This document shows, in pieces, positions 23,701-37,779 of a DNA stretch of 64,000 nt (its first letter is position 1; each line of letters begins with the position of its first letter). This DNA comes from Sympetrum striolatum. Taxonomy: Eukaryota > Arthropoda > Insecta > Odonata > Libellulidae. The stretch lies in NCBI GenBank assembly GCA_947579665.1, contig OX388349.1, forward strand, positions 68,080,841 to 68,144,840, in the 5' to 3' direction. The position numbers and the translations under genes are program-made. The notes beneath the pieces are model-generated. The model saw only the letters and a list, made by a program, of their open reading frames with translations. It did not search any database and had not been told where the DNA came from.

Positions 23701-25779
23701 TGGCATGTTGGTAGATACAGTCGAAATTATCCAGAGAGAAATGTTAGAAATGATTCAACATCTCACATGCGGATAAAACGTAGTTGATAAATTATTTATC
23801 TTAGATTTTCAATCGTAAAATTAAAGAGTCCCGCCGGTATGCCGAAAGGCGGAAATTCATGTATTATTGTGCTTTCAATATAGTTATTGACGCGATATTG
23901 ATGATTAGTTTCAGAATGTTTTTAATGTTATTTTTATGAATTTCAGAGCAGCGACAGTTTTGTAAGTTTCAAATATTCAATCAAATTTAGTGATTTCTCT
24001 AACCATTTACTTAATAATAATGCAATTTGTTCTGTATGCAAGGTGTTAATGGTGAGGAGAAACGTTGGAAAAAGGTTATGATATCTGTCGGGCATTCTCT
24101 CAAAGACGGAAGGAAAACCCTTTAAAAAACTCCCGTGCACAGTGCAGCTCTAATAAATATTTATATTAAAACAATCAATAATTACATTGAGTTTATTCAT
24201 CTCGACATGTCAATTATTACACAGAGTTATTACAACACCAGTATTTACATAATAACGAACTGTTAAAAGGAAAAATGTATGAAAAAATGATAGGGATGCT
24301 AAATGATAAATACGGCTAACTTTTATGGAACCTTCGAATATTTTTTTCTCGACTTAACCTTTAACATACTCGCAGGTTACAATCGCCACTATGCAAATGT
24401 GACTACTTCAGAGGTAAATATGGAAATTCAAGAAGTTTGTTAAAAATTCTATGTTCAACAGCTGATGGAAGCGAAGAATAGATATTCTGGATTGTTCCAT
24501 ACATTTACATCGATTAACCTGACCCATAACTGTGGAACTATTTTCAATTGGAAGGTCTCATTTCCCATTCGGTTGCGAAAGATGATATAGTAAGAAGATA
24601 ATCTTCAGTAGCGTGTTACCTTTATTCAAATAATTTAGCATTGAGACTAGATAAGAAACACAAACTCCATTGCTGATACTGAAGGAATTTCCTTAATTTT
24701 CCATTTTATTTTCACCTAGTGTCGCTAACAATCAAGACGAAATCAAAAGAGTTTGATGTGGAAAAAACGTTTTGTTTGGTTCAGAAAGTGACTAAAAGGT
24801 AACACTGAACAACCGAAAGAACAAGTTCCACATCTCTTACTTAACTTCCCCTAAGACCTTAACTATGCATCTAACGAGTGCAAAAAAGTACATTTTACAT
24901 TTTCAATGGACATTTTTCAACCAGGAATCACTTTTATTTAATAAGATAATAATAATAAATATTTAAGGTATTCTTCCACATATTGTCAGCAAATTTAATT
25001 AGATGTGAAAAATAATGAATTTTTCTCAGATAAACCTAATTACAGTAATTGTAGATTTCACGGAATCGCGAATATTAGTAATTCGTAATCTATTGAAATT
25101 CGTTTTGATGCATTCATCTATCGTAATTTATTACACTTAAGATTTGGTGATGGAATTTTCTTTAAGGACCAAGAACAGAATCATAGACTGTAGGAAGATT
25201 CTCTTAATATGTAGACGTTCTAAGAGATATTAACTCAAAGAAAAAGAGAGAAGAGAGGAACAGTTGCAAATTATATTATGATTACTCCCAACCTGTTCAG
25301 TTCTTATCACAATTTTCATTGATAAGTATTTTTTTTTGATTGTGAATTCATTCTCAATCATTCACATCCCCAAATTTAGTTTAAAAAGTCTTCCAGTAGA
25401 TATGAAGGCATTGATTGCTTTCTTGGTTCAAAGAATAAGACCAAATTCAATTAAATATCTAGAAAATATCTCCAATTTTCTCTTAATCTCCCTTCCTCTG
25501 AGAAAATGTTACAAGAAAGTAATCTTTATAAAAATAATTGCATCCTGTGCGAACTTCCTTCAGCCTTGAAATCAATACTTCGTAATTAAAACAAATTTAC
25601 CTTTTTTATGAAAGGTTATGGAGTAAATTATTTTGAAAATTCTAATACAACCGTCTTGGTTCCTTTATCCATAATAATATATCTTGGAATTGTGAGAGAG
25701 GAAATATCAGGGACTAGCATTGATTCCATACGAATCTAATCCTAAAATTGTCTCTCACGTACGTGATAAAATCATAGCT
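23701..25779. other. AT-rich DNA, nothing recognised
   Basis: No exon, RNA gene or structured repeat seen. Confidence 0.45.
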
Positions 25780-27000
25780 GGATGTCCTTCCAATCCTCGC
25801 ATCATTATGACGAGGAGTTTTGGGACTAGTTGCTAATTGCCACTTTCCGATACAAGAACATCTCCGCCCCACCTCCACCTAGCTGGAGAGCCGAGCATTA
25901 CCCGTTTATCCGTGTGTTGATGCAGCTAACGCCACACGGGATACACATGCCTTAGTTTGCAACCACTCCAAGCCCTTGCGTCATCGCGGAGGGGGGGGGG
26001 GAATTTTAGGAGATTTGTCTTTCGAAATTAATGCCAATGAGTCTCGTACGAGATGATTGGTGCAAATGGAGTCTTGGTCCGTGCTGTGAAGAGCAGCGCC
26101 GATCCCCTTCTCTGCCCATTTCCGATAAACGCAATCCCGGAAAAACAATTTTCGCCGGAGAATAAAAGAAAATCCCCAATTCGATGCGAAGACCGTTCGA
26201 AATGAAGAAACAACCAGCGCCCTTTCATTTATCCCAAAATAATTTCCTACGCTTTCCATTTACTTGGGGACGACTACGCCGAGAGAACTTTTTTTCCCGA
26301 TCACTCGCTGTTCAGTAATGGGCACTGCAGTTTTTCTCCCTTTTTTCAAATATTCGGAGCAATAAAAGCCGTTTTCATTCGAAGTGAGATCCATGTAAGT
26401 TTAATCACCAATCGAGGCAAAGGAATCGGAGAGGGGTAACGCTCGATTGGTAATATTTTCGGGGGGTTGGAATTTTTCCAGAGGCGTCCGGGGATGAGGG
26501 TACAGTGGATGTTGACGGGGAGATATGAGATCCAATTAATTCGAAGTGAAGAGCGGAGCACAATGATCTAGGGATCGGATTTTTCGCTCCCACGATTAAT
26601 TCGCGAAAATATCGAGTAAAAATAGAAGGATGCTCTGAGCTCTTATTCCCCCGCATTCATTCAGCCCAGCGATTCACAAGGGCTTCGGTAACTAATATTT
26701 TATTGCATGTTCCGCAGTAATAAGTGATCCGGCTCGGTAATGACCTCGTTCGCTATTCAGGGCGGTTTTGAAGCTTGCACACCGTACGGGCGCCCCAAAG
26801 ATGATCCCGGAAGGAAAAAATATGCAAAGTTTGATTGAAATGAGGAACCACCGCTATCTGCGAGGATAAAGACCCCCTTGCGAGGGTGATTCTATTTTTT
26901 TCTACGAAGGAATAGGAGGAGAGGTTATCTTCAAATTGGCCCATCGAAACATCTTCCGACGTGGGGATAACGAGGGATACACTTGAACAAATTTTCTTCG
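25780..27000. promoter_or_regulatory. GC-richer island with a G11 run
   Basis: Composition rises in GC and CpG. An uninterrupted run of 11 G lies at 25991-26001. Several open frames overlap on the minus strand; none shows a domain. Confidence 0.22.
25991..26001 (+). repeat. G homopolymer, 11 nt
   Basis: Eleven consecutive G residues, the longest G run I noticed in the window. Confidence 0.9.
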
Positions 27001-29329
27001 GTTTAACGGTGATTAGGGGAGATTCTTAAACTAGGGTTAAGTGGTGCTTGATATTTGACACTAATTGCTTACATAGATACGGGAAGAGCATCGGGTTCTG
27101 ATATTCATTAGCTAAAAAAAACGATTCAAAAGAATACATTTATACAATTGGTTTCAACAGAGATATATTACAATGCTTGGATTGATATAATTCTTTTCAT
27201 GGAAAAGGTCCATTTTTGAAACACTAACAAATATTTCTCATTTTTTTGTTGGTAAATATATATTATTATAACTTAATTTAGCTTTAAAATTATATGCACT
27301 ATTATGGATGCTGTAAACAATAAATTACTTTTTAGAGTCTCGTATATTGCAACGAATCATTGAAATATTTTAACTGAATTATTTTATAGAATTTAATTTA
27401 TCTTGATACGGTCAATCTTCCTGGAAAATAGAGTACGCTCTAGTTACTATCAGGAACCATGTATATTTACGAGGGTTTGTCTATGCATATACAACAATTT
27501 ACCAATAATAACATTATCAGATCACAAAATAATATTTAATAATAATAAAATTATGAGGAAAATGAGTGTCACGAATGTTCATAAAATAAAATAATGGATG
27601 TAATTACATTGAATTTAAAGCTAAACGAAACAATTTAGTTTTATATTCGATGTGGTAGCTTTACTATGATTAAATCACAATTTGATTATTATACAAATAT
27701 AATATAATTCTATGAAAGAAATAAGGAATCGTACACAAAATCAAAATCAATGGGTATATCGCAAAGAAAAGGCATACTGTGAATATATCATCTCTTACGG
27801 AAAATTAGTAATTTTAAACAACTACTGGTGCTGAATTAAATTACTTAAAAGCGATTACCATTCCAGTATCTTTTATGCATATAACGTGGAAATTGCTTTC
27901 TGTTCAACGGAGCGAATTCTAGGACTTTCTTCGCAGCACTGTCGGCATGAAATATTAATTTTGTAATCTGTGTGCTGCGCATTTATATTACATCTAGGAG
28001 AACTTCAATTATATGTTGCTAGTAATTAACAAATGTTTCAAATAGAGATGGTGATTGTGTTATCGTTTTAGTGGGTATTAAAGTTCTTGGAAAATGAAAG
28101 GTGTGTTAAAGATCACCTTGAAAAATTGAGAATTCATTTGTAAAAGATAAAAATAGTGTAGATAGATTGCTACAAATAAACATAGTGGGAAATTGAACGA
28201 AATAGGCGCTGTGTTCTTGGCTTTGCATAGCAAACAATTAACAGTATTGATTTACGGTATTGATAATTTATTTTTAACTTTGGGAAGATGATATCAACAC
28301 GTCATCAGATATCATGGACTATAATTGCATTTTATTCTAAATAATCCAACAAAATATATTTACTCTAATATTTGATAACATGATTATGATAACATCTCAA
28401 ATCGATATTTTTTTAAGTTCGTCGTGTTACTTTGGTTTATCTAAAGCAATTAATTAAATTATTTTTCCAGAATATATATATCAAACATTGTAGGCAAGTC
28501 AATGAAAGAGAAACTTCAGTTTGACTTAAGAGAAAGATTGGTATTTAGTATTTTTTATTCTTAGTAGTCGTTAAATTTAAAAGGTTATCAATTTGGAAAA
28601 AAATGTAAATTCTCAAAATATATAATTGATTTAGTTATATTAAATCATACTTCCGTACTATCAGCTATTTAGTAATGTAGAAAAAAATGCTTTCCTAACC
28701 TAGTAAAATTTTCTCCTACCTTATGTTATTTTGCTCTAAATTTTTACTAACTTTTGAATGAGGAAACCGCTAACAGTATCTACCTTTTATGAGAATTGAT
28801 CGTCAAGAATGATGCCGATGATATAGGTCCTTATAATCATCAACGAAACTATTCAATTGATATCCTTATCTATGACAGAATAGTCCTCCTGTTTTCTATT
28901 ATAGAGTATACTTTAGCACTATATGCACAGTTATATTGTTTTCCTTAAGGTCCAGAGCCTTAACGTTTAATGATACTACAGTCTGTTAACGAAAACCTTT
29001 ATTAAAATTAATTTTTTCACTTCTGAAGACAAGAAGACCTTTAATGGGAATACGATTTTTACAGTTTAAAACACTTCAATACTAGTATAAATACTTTTCT
29101 AGTAATGCCATATCCAACCTGTCTTAAATATGTAAACTTCTTCGAAATAATGTTTTGAAATTTGTTGTCAATAATTAGCCTTTCGAATAATTTCGACAAA
29201 TCCACTAAGAATTGAAATACGGTAGCTAAATCGATGAGTATATGATATTATCGCATTTCTCAAGCCCAATTATGTAGTTAGTTTTTATAAAATACGAATA
29301 AAAAATCAAGGGAGGCTTAATTTAAGGTT
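27001..29329. other. AT-rich DNA, nothing recognised
   Basis: No exon, RNA gene or structured repeat seen. Confidence 0.45.
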
Positions 29330-30190
29330 AGCTTGGCGAGTGGTTTGCAGGAGAGTTGAATTATCCCCAATTGTATGCAACCGGCAGCGCATAATTGCCT
29401 TATAGTGAAGTCTACATTCAAGGCTCCATCCCCGAATCCTATAGGAGCAAACTCCTTAGGAATTAAATCTTTAATAAGGAACTCCGCTAGGCAGTACTTT
29501 CCCCACTTATCTATTTATCCGGCAAAAACTGCGGCGACCCCGAGCACTAATTCGCGGACTCCTGCTGCGAACCTCTTGAGCCCGACGTTCCCTAACTCTC
29601 GCAATTAGCCTCCTCGACCATGCGAATTTCTTTACGGCCCCGGGGAAGGGCAGGGATTCCTTGGCTGCTCCTTTCCCCATCTCTCCTCTTTTTCTGTCTC
29701 GTGCCCCTCGAAACTCCAGACACCCTCTGGATCGCAGGGACCTTCTCACGCATAACCCTAAGTGTGTACCCTTTTCTTACCCCCACGGACCAAGTTCTCT
29801 CCCTGTGGAGAACGGACGAACCAACAAACCGGCTACCGCCACTGAAACAAAGCTTAACTTTCCGGCTTCCAAACACGGGCCCTTCTCTGTCAAACTCTGC
29901 CCCCACGTTTCCTACTTCTGAGGCGGTAATTCAAGTGGAGTGTTTTGGGAGGCGATGATCTTCGTGGCGGTCCACGGGATGATTTGTCTCTTGTGCGGGC
30001 TATTTTGTGGTCCGAGGATACGCGGTTGGGTAACAATTAGTGTCAGTTGGGTCTGATTGCCGCTTTTGTGTCCTTTATGCCTTCTCTGGCTGCTATCTTC
30101 ACTACGCCTCCTTCACACGATGTCCGTTCCTCATTGTGATCTTGAAAGTTTGGAGTCTTTCGCCTAAACTTTTGGGTTCACAATGAGACG
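29330..30190. promoter_or_regulatory. GC-rich island with open frames on both strands
   Basis: Strong C+T bias on the + strand (29640-29930) and GC-rich flanks. The + frame 29620-29958 has a real ATG and a hydrophobic stretch at residues 14-28, while minus frames of similar length run opposite, so composition explains the openness. It may be a regulatory island. Confidence 0.25.
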
Positions 30191-33100
30191 TCTACTGAGG
30201 GTGAATTAGTACATGCAGATACAAAGTTTTATAGTTACTATTAACAGGAAAATAAGAGTTACTATTAAGAGAGTCAGCTCAAAATATGAGCATTGGAGTT
30301 TTTGGGGCCTCATAGACGACTTTGCATGAATTCAAAATATTAGTGATTTTTCATTTCATAGTGTTGGGCCTAATTAATCACAATGATTTTATAAAAAAAA
30401 TTAAAATCAAAGAGGTAATTGCTGTCAATTTGGTTAAAAGTTATTTTATGTTCATTTGGCACTCCTTTTGTCTGCTAGGATTTAAACAATCAATCTCAAA
30501 TCGTGTTTTATCTTCAGATGACCTTAACTTTCGTTTTTAATAACGTGGTTATATTTATATTATCAGCATCCTACATCCTACAGCATCCCTTTCTACCTGA
30601 AAAATATCGCTGAAACGTATGCATTAATATTAAAATATAATTATATTTTCAATTAGCTTGATGTATTGTGTTAAAATGCCATATTAAAATCAAAACAAGT
30701 TCATATACCACCGGAAAGTATAACCAGCACAAAATCATGATTTTTTTACCGCGTATTTGGAGTTACTTGGTAGGTTAATTTTTAATTAAAAATCATGATT
30801 TAATTCCTTAAGCAATCTACTTATAATTATTAATACTCATCCTACTCTACTACCTTGAGTTTCTTTTCTACGTATTACTTCAGCAAATCTAGTCCAAAAT
30901 TTTAACGTGAATACAATTTCTAAGAGCACCATATGCTTAGTTTCATACATAAGTTAGTAAATGCATAATGTATCTGCTTCATTCATAATGTATAACGTTT
31001 CATCCAACCATATTAATTATTATTTGTATAATACCTTAAAGTGTTTCAACTTGAGTTAATTATTCACCTAGAAGGTAATCTGCACATAGATGATAAAAAG
31101 ATGATGGAAAAACAAAACTAAAAAGAAGACTAATTTATACATACAGAAGAGTTACATGTTTATTTTTCTATCGAATTCCTAAACTTTGATAAAATTCTCT
31201 TTGAGATTTCACGTCCTTCCGAGGGACAGGAAAGTTGTTCATCGCTTGTGTCACAATGGACGCTAAATAAGCAAAAGTTTTGCAACCAACTGACGATAAA
31301 AACGGAACTTGGTAAATGGAAAGGGAAGGAGTAAATTTATAACGTGCGCGTGGCTCGAAAGGAATTGTGGGTAGAGGAATGAGCGGGAAGGGGATGGCTT
31401 AGAGAAGGGGAGAGAATTTGGTTAGCGTCAGAATCCATTCACTGGCGTATCGGTGATATTGTCCGCCCAAAAACAACTTCTTCCAGATCTCCCTTTCCTA
31501 CCCGCCGAGGAAGTAAATTATGCATATTGGCCCCAAGATTGGTGGTTATGGAAGATGAGAAAGTCTGAGGTTGGTTTCCGAAAACAAGCGTTCGTTAAGG
31601 AGCCGTGGAAAGCGTTCCCACAATTTTTTTATCTCCGTGATTCAGTTATGAAAAGCGATTTGCTTAAATAGCCTCATTTAAATCGAGGGAATATTTTATT
31701 CCCTTTGAACGTTATCAGTGTAAAATGTGGCTGGAATTACGAATAACTGTTTCATAGCGAATACTTCATCGACAGTTTTTTTTAATATATTTCGAAACAT
31801 AAGCGGCATGAGCTGCTAAAAGAGTGCTTCGTGAGTTTTTCTTCTCAGTTTGAACTTTATATTAATGGGAGCATGTTTTATTCGTTTAAAATATTCCCGA
31901 AATTTTTATTCATTTCTATGCAGCGCTTATTGGAAATATTCATAATCTGCAAACAAGAAAACCTGGATTACTTATTCGATAACACCGAATATCGTTTCGA
32001 AAGGAAAACTTCGAAACATTTAGCTTTCCCTACACTGTGAATTTGTACCAAGACATAAATGCATGTATCTGATCAATCCTGAGATGTATAAGCCTGCGTC
32101 AGTAATGGTTTCCTTTTTAATATGAATTTAAGAAAAGTAAATTTTGAAAAATTGGCTTTCCAGAAATTTAATCTAATGAATTCAAAACAATTTTTAAACA
32201 ACAAAAATTTTATATTTTGCGTCCAAAATTTTCAACCTAATTATTTCATCATAAGTCAAGTACTGCAAAAATAAATTTTACCGAGGGCATAAATGTTTCC
32301 ATTATAATCTCCATTCTATGAACTTCAGATATCGTGGAGCTTATTTTTATTTGTTGTTTATTTAAACCTTTAAAAAAATCAAAATAGTATGGCCAACACA
32401 AAACATTACAGAAAGCAGCATTATTAATTCCAGTATTTTAGTATTAATATTAATTTAGTATTTCTATTTATCAAGCTTAAGAAAACACGTGTTTGTTACC
32501 AAGGAAAGGGGATTTCCCATAAAGTAATTCAACTGTATTTGCAATTTGCAATGATGGAACAACTTAGATATTTTTATAAATTGCTATGAAGTTTTAGTTT
32601 TCCTTCATAAAGTATAACTGTACCAAAAAAGGCTAATTACGTTTTCAATCCCATTCAATCTAATTGTTTTCATTTCCCATATGACTAACATTAACAAACG
32701 AGTTGGTTTATAACCTTGCTGGCTAACATACACATATAGGTAGAGCCCTTTTCAACAAATAATTTGAGAGATATCTGGAAGATCCGAATAACTAAAGCCA
32801 ATCAGTACTCTCTAAAAAATGAGTAATTCTACTTTACTTTAAATGGTAGTTCAATAGAATTTTTTGTGGAAGCGGAAGAAATTCCTTATAATAATCTGAG
32901 GTATAGTGTTATAACCAAAATCATTTGATGAAAATATCTCTGTGGTAAGTCTGACGTCAAATGGCAACTTTAATTATCATTTAGACAACCGGCTGCACTT
33001 TTATGCTTCCATTTAACAATCATGATATAAACCTATAGAAAATACTATTATAAATACATACAATGATTTGGTTGCGAAGTACTTACATATACCGTATAAA

Positions 33101-33390
33101 AATCTATAAAATGCTCACTTATAAGCCTAAAACCAACTATTCCGTTACTTGAATCTATGTATTTTTCATATACTCGTATCATATGTGTGAATGTTATCAT
33201 ATATTTTTATATCGAAGAGTTTTTATTGTTTCACTACCACTCAAATTAAAGAAAACAGTAGATTATAGGATGTTGATATTACTTAGAAGAATCTAAGATT
33301 CCCCAATGAAATGTTCTCCGTGCTCCTTGATAAAAGTTTTTCAGTAATGACCAGCTGATAAAACCCAAAGCAAAATAATAACACCACTGC
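30191..33390. other. AT-rich DNA with a short GC-richer patch at 31.2-31.6 kb
   Basis: AAATCATGATTT, itself a palindrome, occurs at 30732-30743 and 30790-30801. The 72-codon + frame at 31453-31671 matches nothing I know. Confidence 0.35.
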
Positions 33391-36337
33391 TCATGCACTA
33401 GTTAACAAGAAAATTCCTAATGGAATGAGGGAGGCGCAGAGAACACGACGTGTAGGGAAGAAAATTGAAAGAAGACATTTACAAAGAGCACAGCGACGGG
33501 AGATGGCTTTTGTATTTTCTCGGAGAGAAAGAGGGAAAAAGAAAGAAAAAAAATAATATTTCCCCTCTCTTGTAAGTCGACGATATTCTAAACAGCTTAC
33601 CCACCATGTCAACCTTCCTCCTTTCCTTCTCTCCCCAGTCTGCTTCCCTTCTCACGGACGAATTCCACATTTCTCTCCCCTCGAACACTTCCTTCCCTTT
33701 CATCGCTCTCCACAAGAATTCTCTCTCATTTTAAATAAGGCTTCAGCGGGAATTCATAAGTGACGGAAAGTTATTGCTTAAACAGTTGTCAGCGCCCTAT
33801 CAGCTTAATAGACCTCAATTTAGCATCAACGAATTCTAGTTAAGCGTTGGATTTTGAGGATCAAATCTGTGAAAAAATAATTGTGAAATCATAGCTGATG
33901 CGATGCCTTTTTTCCATGCCACGCGTGGTTATACAGAGCAATACAATTTTTAAACTATTTGTAGGAAACACGATTTACTAGACATCCCATCACCCTAATT
34001 TTGTAATTAAATCAAAATGGATGGGCTTTATATGGTGGAATATTGCCTCAAAATGATGCCTTCCAGCAAGTAATTTCACTAAATAATCCGCAAATGAGAA
34101 AAGTTATACAATCGGTTTCTAATGATGGTTTATAAGGATTACATTCATTTAGAAAAACGCTATTTTAATTTCAGTATAATTTGGCTAGTTTCATGAGTTA
34201 TATTTCTGCTACTCCATTCTCTATTTGTATAAAAAAATTCGAATACTTGGTTATCGCTATAAGTATTTCCATCTATCTCTCTTTTATAGCCATGCATGTG
34301 AGCATAAAGATGAATTATTAACCTGTGAATGCGTGCGTCTAGATAATCGAATATTGTGAAAAATCTGCGTAATTGCATAATCAGAAAGCCCATCTGCACC
34401 CCAGAGCCTCATGTGGTATTTTAATCAACTCTAGGCAGCCCTAGACTCCGAGATATTATACATTATCTTCTTCCAATACTAATTTTATCTAAATCTCGTT
34501 TGACACCCCAAAAATAATATGACTTTTTCAGTCATCATGTCTTATTTGGGGAATTATTCATTCTATGTCGACTTACCCCAACATATTGAATCAAATTCAC
34601 ACTAAGATTTATCAATAATTTTATTTTACCTGATGTTATCTTATAGAGATTTACGATGATGCTTTTTCCCAACACGATAATTTCTTACTTTGATAATCAT
34701 GAGACCTTGACTATTTACAACATACGCATTACAACGAAATCAGCTGGTCATGAACCTAATATTGCAATTAAATTGTATATTCCAAATTAATACTTTTACT
34801 TGAGTGTTGAGGTTATTATGGGTTAAGAAATTAATACCTTAGAATTACTTGTTTCTAAATTATCATTAAAATGATTATCATTTCAAATAATTACTATAAT
34901 GATTGCAATTTTAAAACATCACGATAATGATTAACAGACGAAAAAAAATTATAGTTATATGATATCAATTACAGGCAGTCACCAAAATGGTGAAAAAATT
35001 GATCCTTTTGAGAAAAAATATTACTGAGAACAAGCGAGAAGAAGTTTATGAGTGAAATAATTTTATCTTTTCCTCTCTGCAAAGAAAGTGTTTCATCTTA
35101 AATCTGATGGTATTATTAATAATGAACAAATATCGATAAAGGGATAGATGAATGGATAAATGGAGATTGGAATGCATTTTGCAAATGAGGCTTATGAATA
35201 TAAGGAGTAGAGAAATCGACCGAGACTAGAAGCAAATCATATATGTTACGGTTAAATGGGAAATTATGCGAATCAGTTTACTCTGTCCTTTGGAATGCGC
35301 CTTCTTATTTTACAGGTGCTCTATATACTATTCCCCTATGAGTATCATGGCGGCATAGGTGCCGTTGAGTTGAAATCCCCATACTAGTAAAGCATCCCTA
35401 AAATCGGAGTGAAACTACATTGCGTTATATCTTAATCGACTTAGCATATCTGACCAGAATCAGGAAGGTTAAACGTTTTACTCTTTAATTTCAATCAATC
35501 CTTGCATTTAATTTGAGAGTTAATTATGTTAATGAAAGCGAGGTTATAAAATCACTCATGGATCAAAGCAGTTTACCATTAATATTTATATGCAACAGAT
35601 ATATTTGCACTGATATGTTAGCGTGCAGCTATCAGAAAGAAGAAATTTCGCAGCAATCAATCATTTCAAGACCACATTTATATCGATTGAAGTCGAAGTA
35701 TATGTATATGTGTAACACAATGTTCAAGTACTGTCCCGCATAAATGGTGGGTATGATACTCCTTAGGATTATAGTGCTAGCAAACATCCACTTTCGTTTT
35801 GATAACACAATCCCTAAAGAACTCGTCCGCTTTGAATGCGTACGGGAATGAAAACGTCTGTCCTTCCTCACTTGTTTTTCATTCCTCCTCCATCCGCCCT
35901 TTTTTATATCTTTCCCTTCTTTATCTCTCCCTTGAGGATTCGGACTCTTCCACGTCTACTCTTCTTCTTTTCCGTCCCTCTTATTTTTTCCTTTCGTCCC
36001 TTCTTATTCCAGCCCTGAATCGTTCCACTTCCCTTCCAGGAGAACGGTACCCGCCCGTTTACTTCATGGCGAAGGATCATGGAAACCCTCAAATTTTCTC
36101 CCATACTCTTTGGATTTTCCCTTCCATTTTTTCCTTCGCATTCTGCCATACTCTGCCTCTCAACCTACTCCTACTCTACTGCTACAATTTTTCTGATATA
36201 CCATTAGAGATTCAGTTATCTAGTACGTAACTTACATAATATTTGTGTTTGATATGTAGCATTGTTAGCTACATAGTTGTGTTAGTACCCAAAACTATTT
36301 AGTGAGAATTTTAAATAGATTTTTATTCTAGATTATC
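33391..36337. other. AT-rich DNA with purine/pyrimidine-skewed patches
   Basis: 33500-33730 and 35860-36180 are strand-skewed (runs of A/G or C/T), which opens low-complexity frames on both strands. No gene is supported. Confidence 0.35.
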
Positions 36338-36483
36338 AACAAAAACCCTAAGTTACTTCCTCAGAATTATTATTAACGGGGACTAGTTTAATCGACATAT
36401 CGACATAATTAGGCCTGATGATATATCGACGAAACTAGTCACCATTAAAGATATTTCTGCGGAAGTTACTAAGGATTTTTGTT
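36338..36483. mobile_element. 146-bp fold-back element with hammerhead-like core
   Basis: Arms 36338-36389 and 36432-36483 are imperfect reverse complements (for example GACTAGTTT with AAACTAGTC at the inner ends). The 42-nt centre contains CTGATGA at 36415-36421, and the right arm starts the GAA plus ACTAGT plus C block. This is the same architecture as 413-620 and 3026-3301, more decayed. I infer an inverted pair of Penelope-like termini. Confidence 0.6.
36415..36440 (+). ncRNA. hammerhead-like core lacking a clear stem II
   Basis: CTGATGA (36415-36421), nine nt with no good stem, GAA (36431-36433), the self-complementary stem III ACTAGT (36434-36439), and C (36440). The missing stem II predicts an inactive relic. 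Confidence 0.35.
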
Positions 36484-37365
36484 TATTTAGTATGGCTCCC
36501 TATCTCAAAGTTAAGCGTCATCACATCAGATTTTCGATTACTAATAAGATAAGAGAATTGATGATCCATTCACTACTGTAACATCATCAATAACATCCAA
36601 TATATTTTCCTTTAACTATAATAATGCTCTTAATAACAATGTACAATTATAAAATAAAAAGACGATCTCATAATTATTAACAATTTTAAACTAAGAAATA
36701 CTATGGTTATGATATTCACTTAAGGAAAGAAAGTTAAGAATTGGTTTAGGCAGATTAAAGCTGATAAAGATGGATCAATTCCTTTAAATTCAAAGCGTTC
36801 TTTATAGGGATTATAGGTGTACAGTGTGTTCTGGAGAGTGCTGGGAAGAGTATAGTGGTAGCCAAATAAGCTTTCATGAAGCGACCGTGACGAAAGGCTC
36901 AAATAAGGAAGTCAGAAAAGCAACAACCATGGCACGGAATACTTTGCTCTGTAAATGGGAAATAAGACATACGATGTGAGAGCAATAGAAGACCAGGAAC
37001 CTTAAAGATATGGGTTTAGTTTGGAATCAGAATTTGGTAAGACTGTTAGAAAAAATAGCTAGCTGTACCTGTAGGGAGAAAGTAAAGTATATTGATTGAA
37101 TTATTGCAGTTACAGCTAAGTTAGGTGGCGCAAAAATTGAGAGGAAAGATTGATAAAGGAGTTATTGACCAAGTTTCTCGTAAAACATATGCATTCCTTG
37201 TTTTGAACATCTAAAACATATAACTCATATTCTGTATGAATCTCTCATTTAATATTCGTTAGTGTAATAAATATCGTCATATATCAACAAAAAAAAATCA
37301 GATGTGGCCAACACATGACTTTCTCCATATTTATTGAAAACAGAAGACTATGCCGGTAATATATA
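36484..37365. other. AT-rich DNA, nothing recognised
   Basis: 36720-37180 is somewhat purine-rich and could be an old element, but translation gives no recognisable protein. Confidence 0.35.
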
Positions 37366-37730
37366 AATAACTCCAAAACAATAAGGGTTACAGGAAAATG
37401 TTTCATACAAAAGTTGTAGTAAAATACATTATCTATAACTTTTGTACGTAATTGTATATACCTACATCGCATTTTGACAGAGATATGTATGAAAAACGTC
37501 CATTTCTGGATAAACAACAACTTCCGGTTAACCATTATTCAAGAATAACTCCTAAACAATCAGTGTTACGAAGAAATATTTCATACAAAAGTTGTAGTAA
37601 AGTACATTATCTATAACCTTGGTTCAAATTGTATATACCTACATTGCATTCTGACAGAGATATTAAGGAAACAAACTTTTGTTCCGGTTAAACCAGAACT
37701 TCCGTTTAAGCGATATTCATAAAAAAATAT
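37366..37730 (+). repeat. tandem dimer with a 178-bp period
   Basis: The unit starting AATAACTCC at 37366 restarts at 37544. Shared exact blocks include TTTCATACAAAAGTTGTAGT and TTGTATATACCTACAT, in the same order and spacing. Each unit ends with CTTCCGGTT-type words. The second copy is more diverged at its right end. This is a satellite-like dimer or the internal repeat of a transposable element; no coding frame accompanies it. Confidence 0.8.
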
Positions 37731-37779
37731 TCGACTCTTGCCATTGTTAGGAAAATTCTAAATATGAATTTTGAAAATG

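Noticed and set aside
34861..34935. Cluster of ATGATTATCATT-like words
   Set aside because: Such AT-rich near-palindromes are common in this composition; no clear period.
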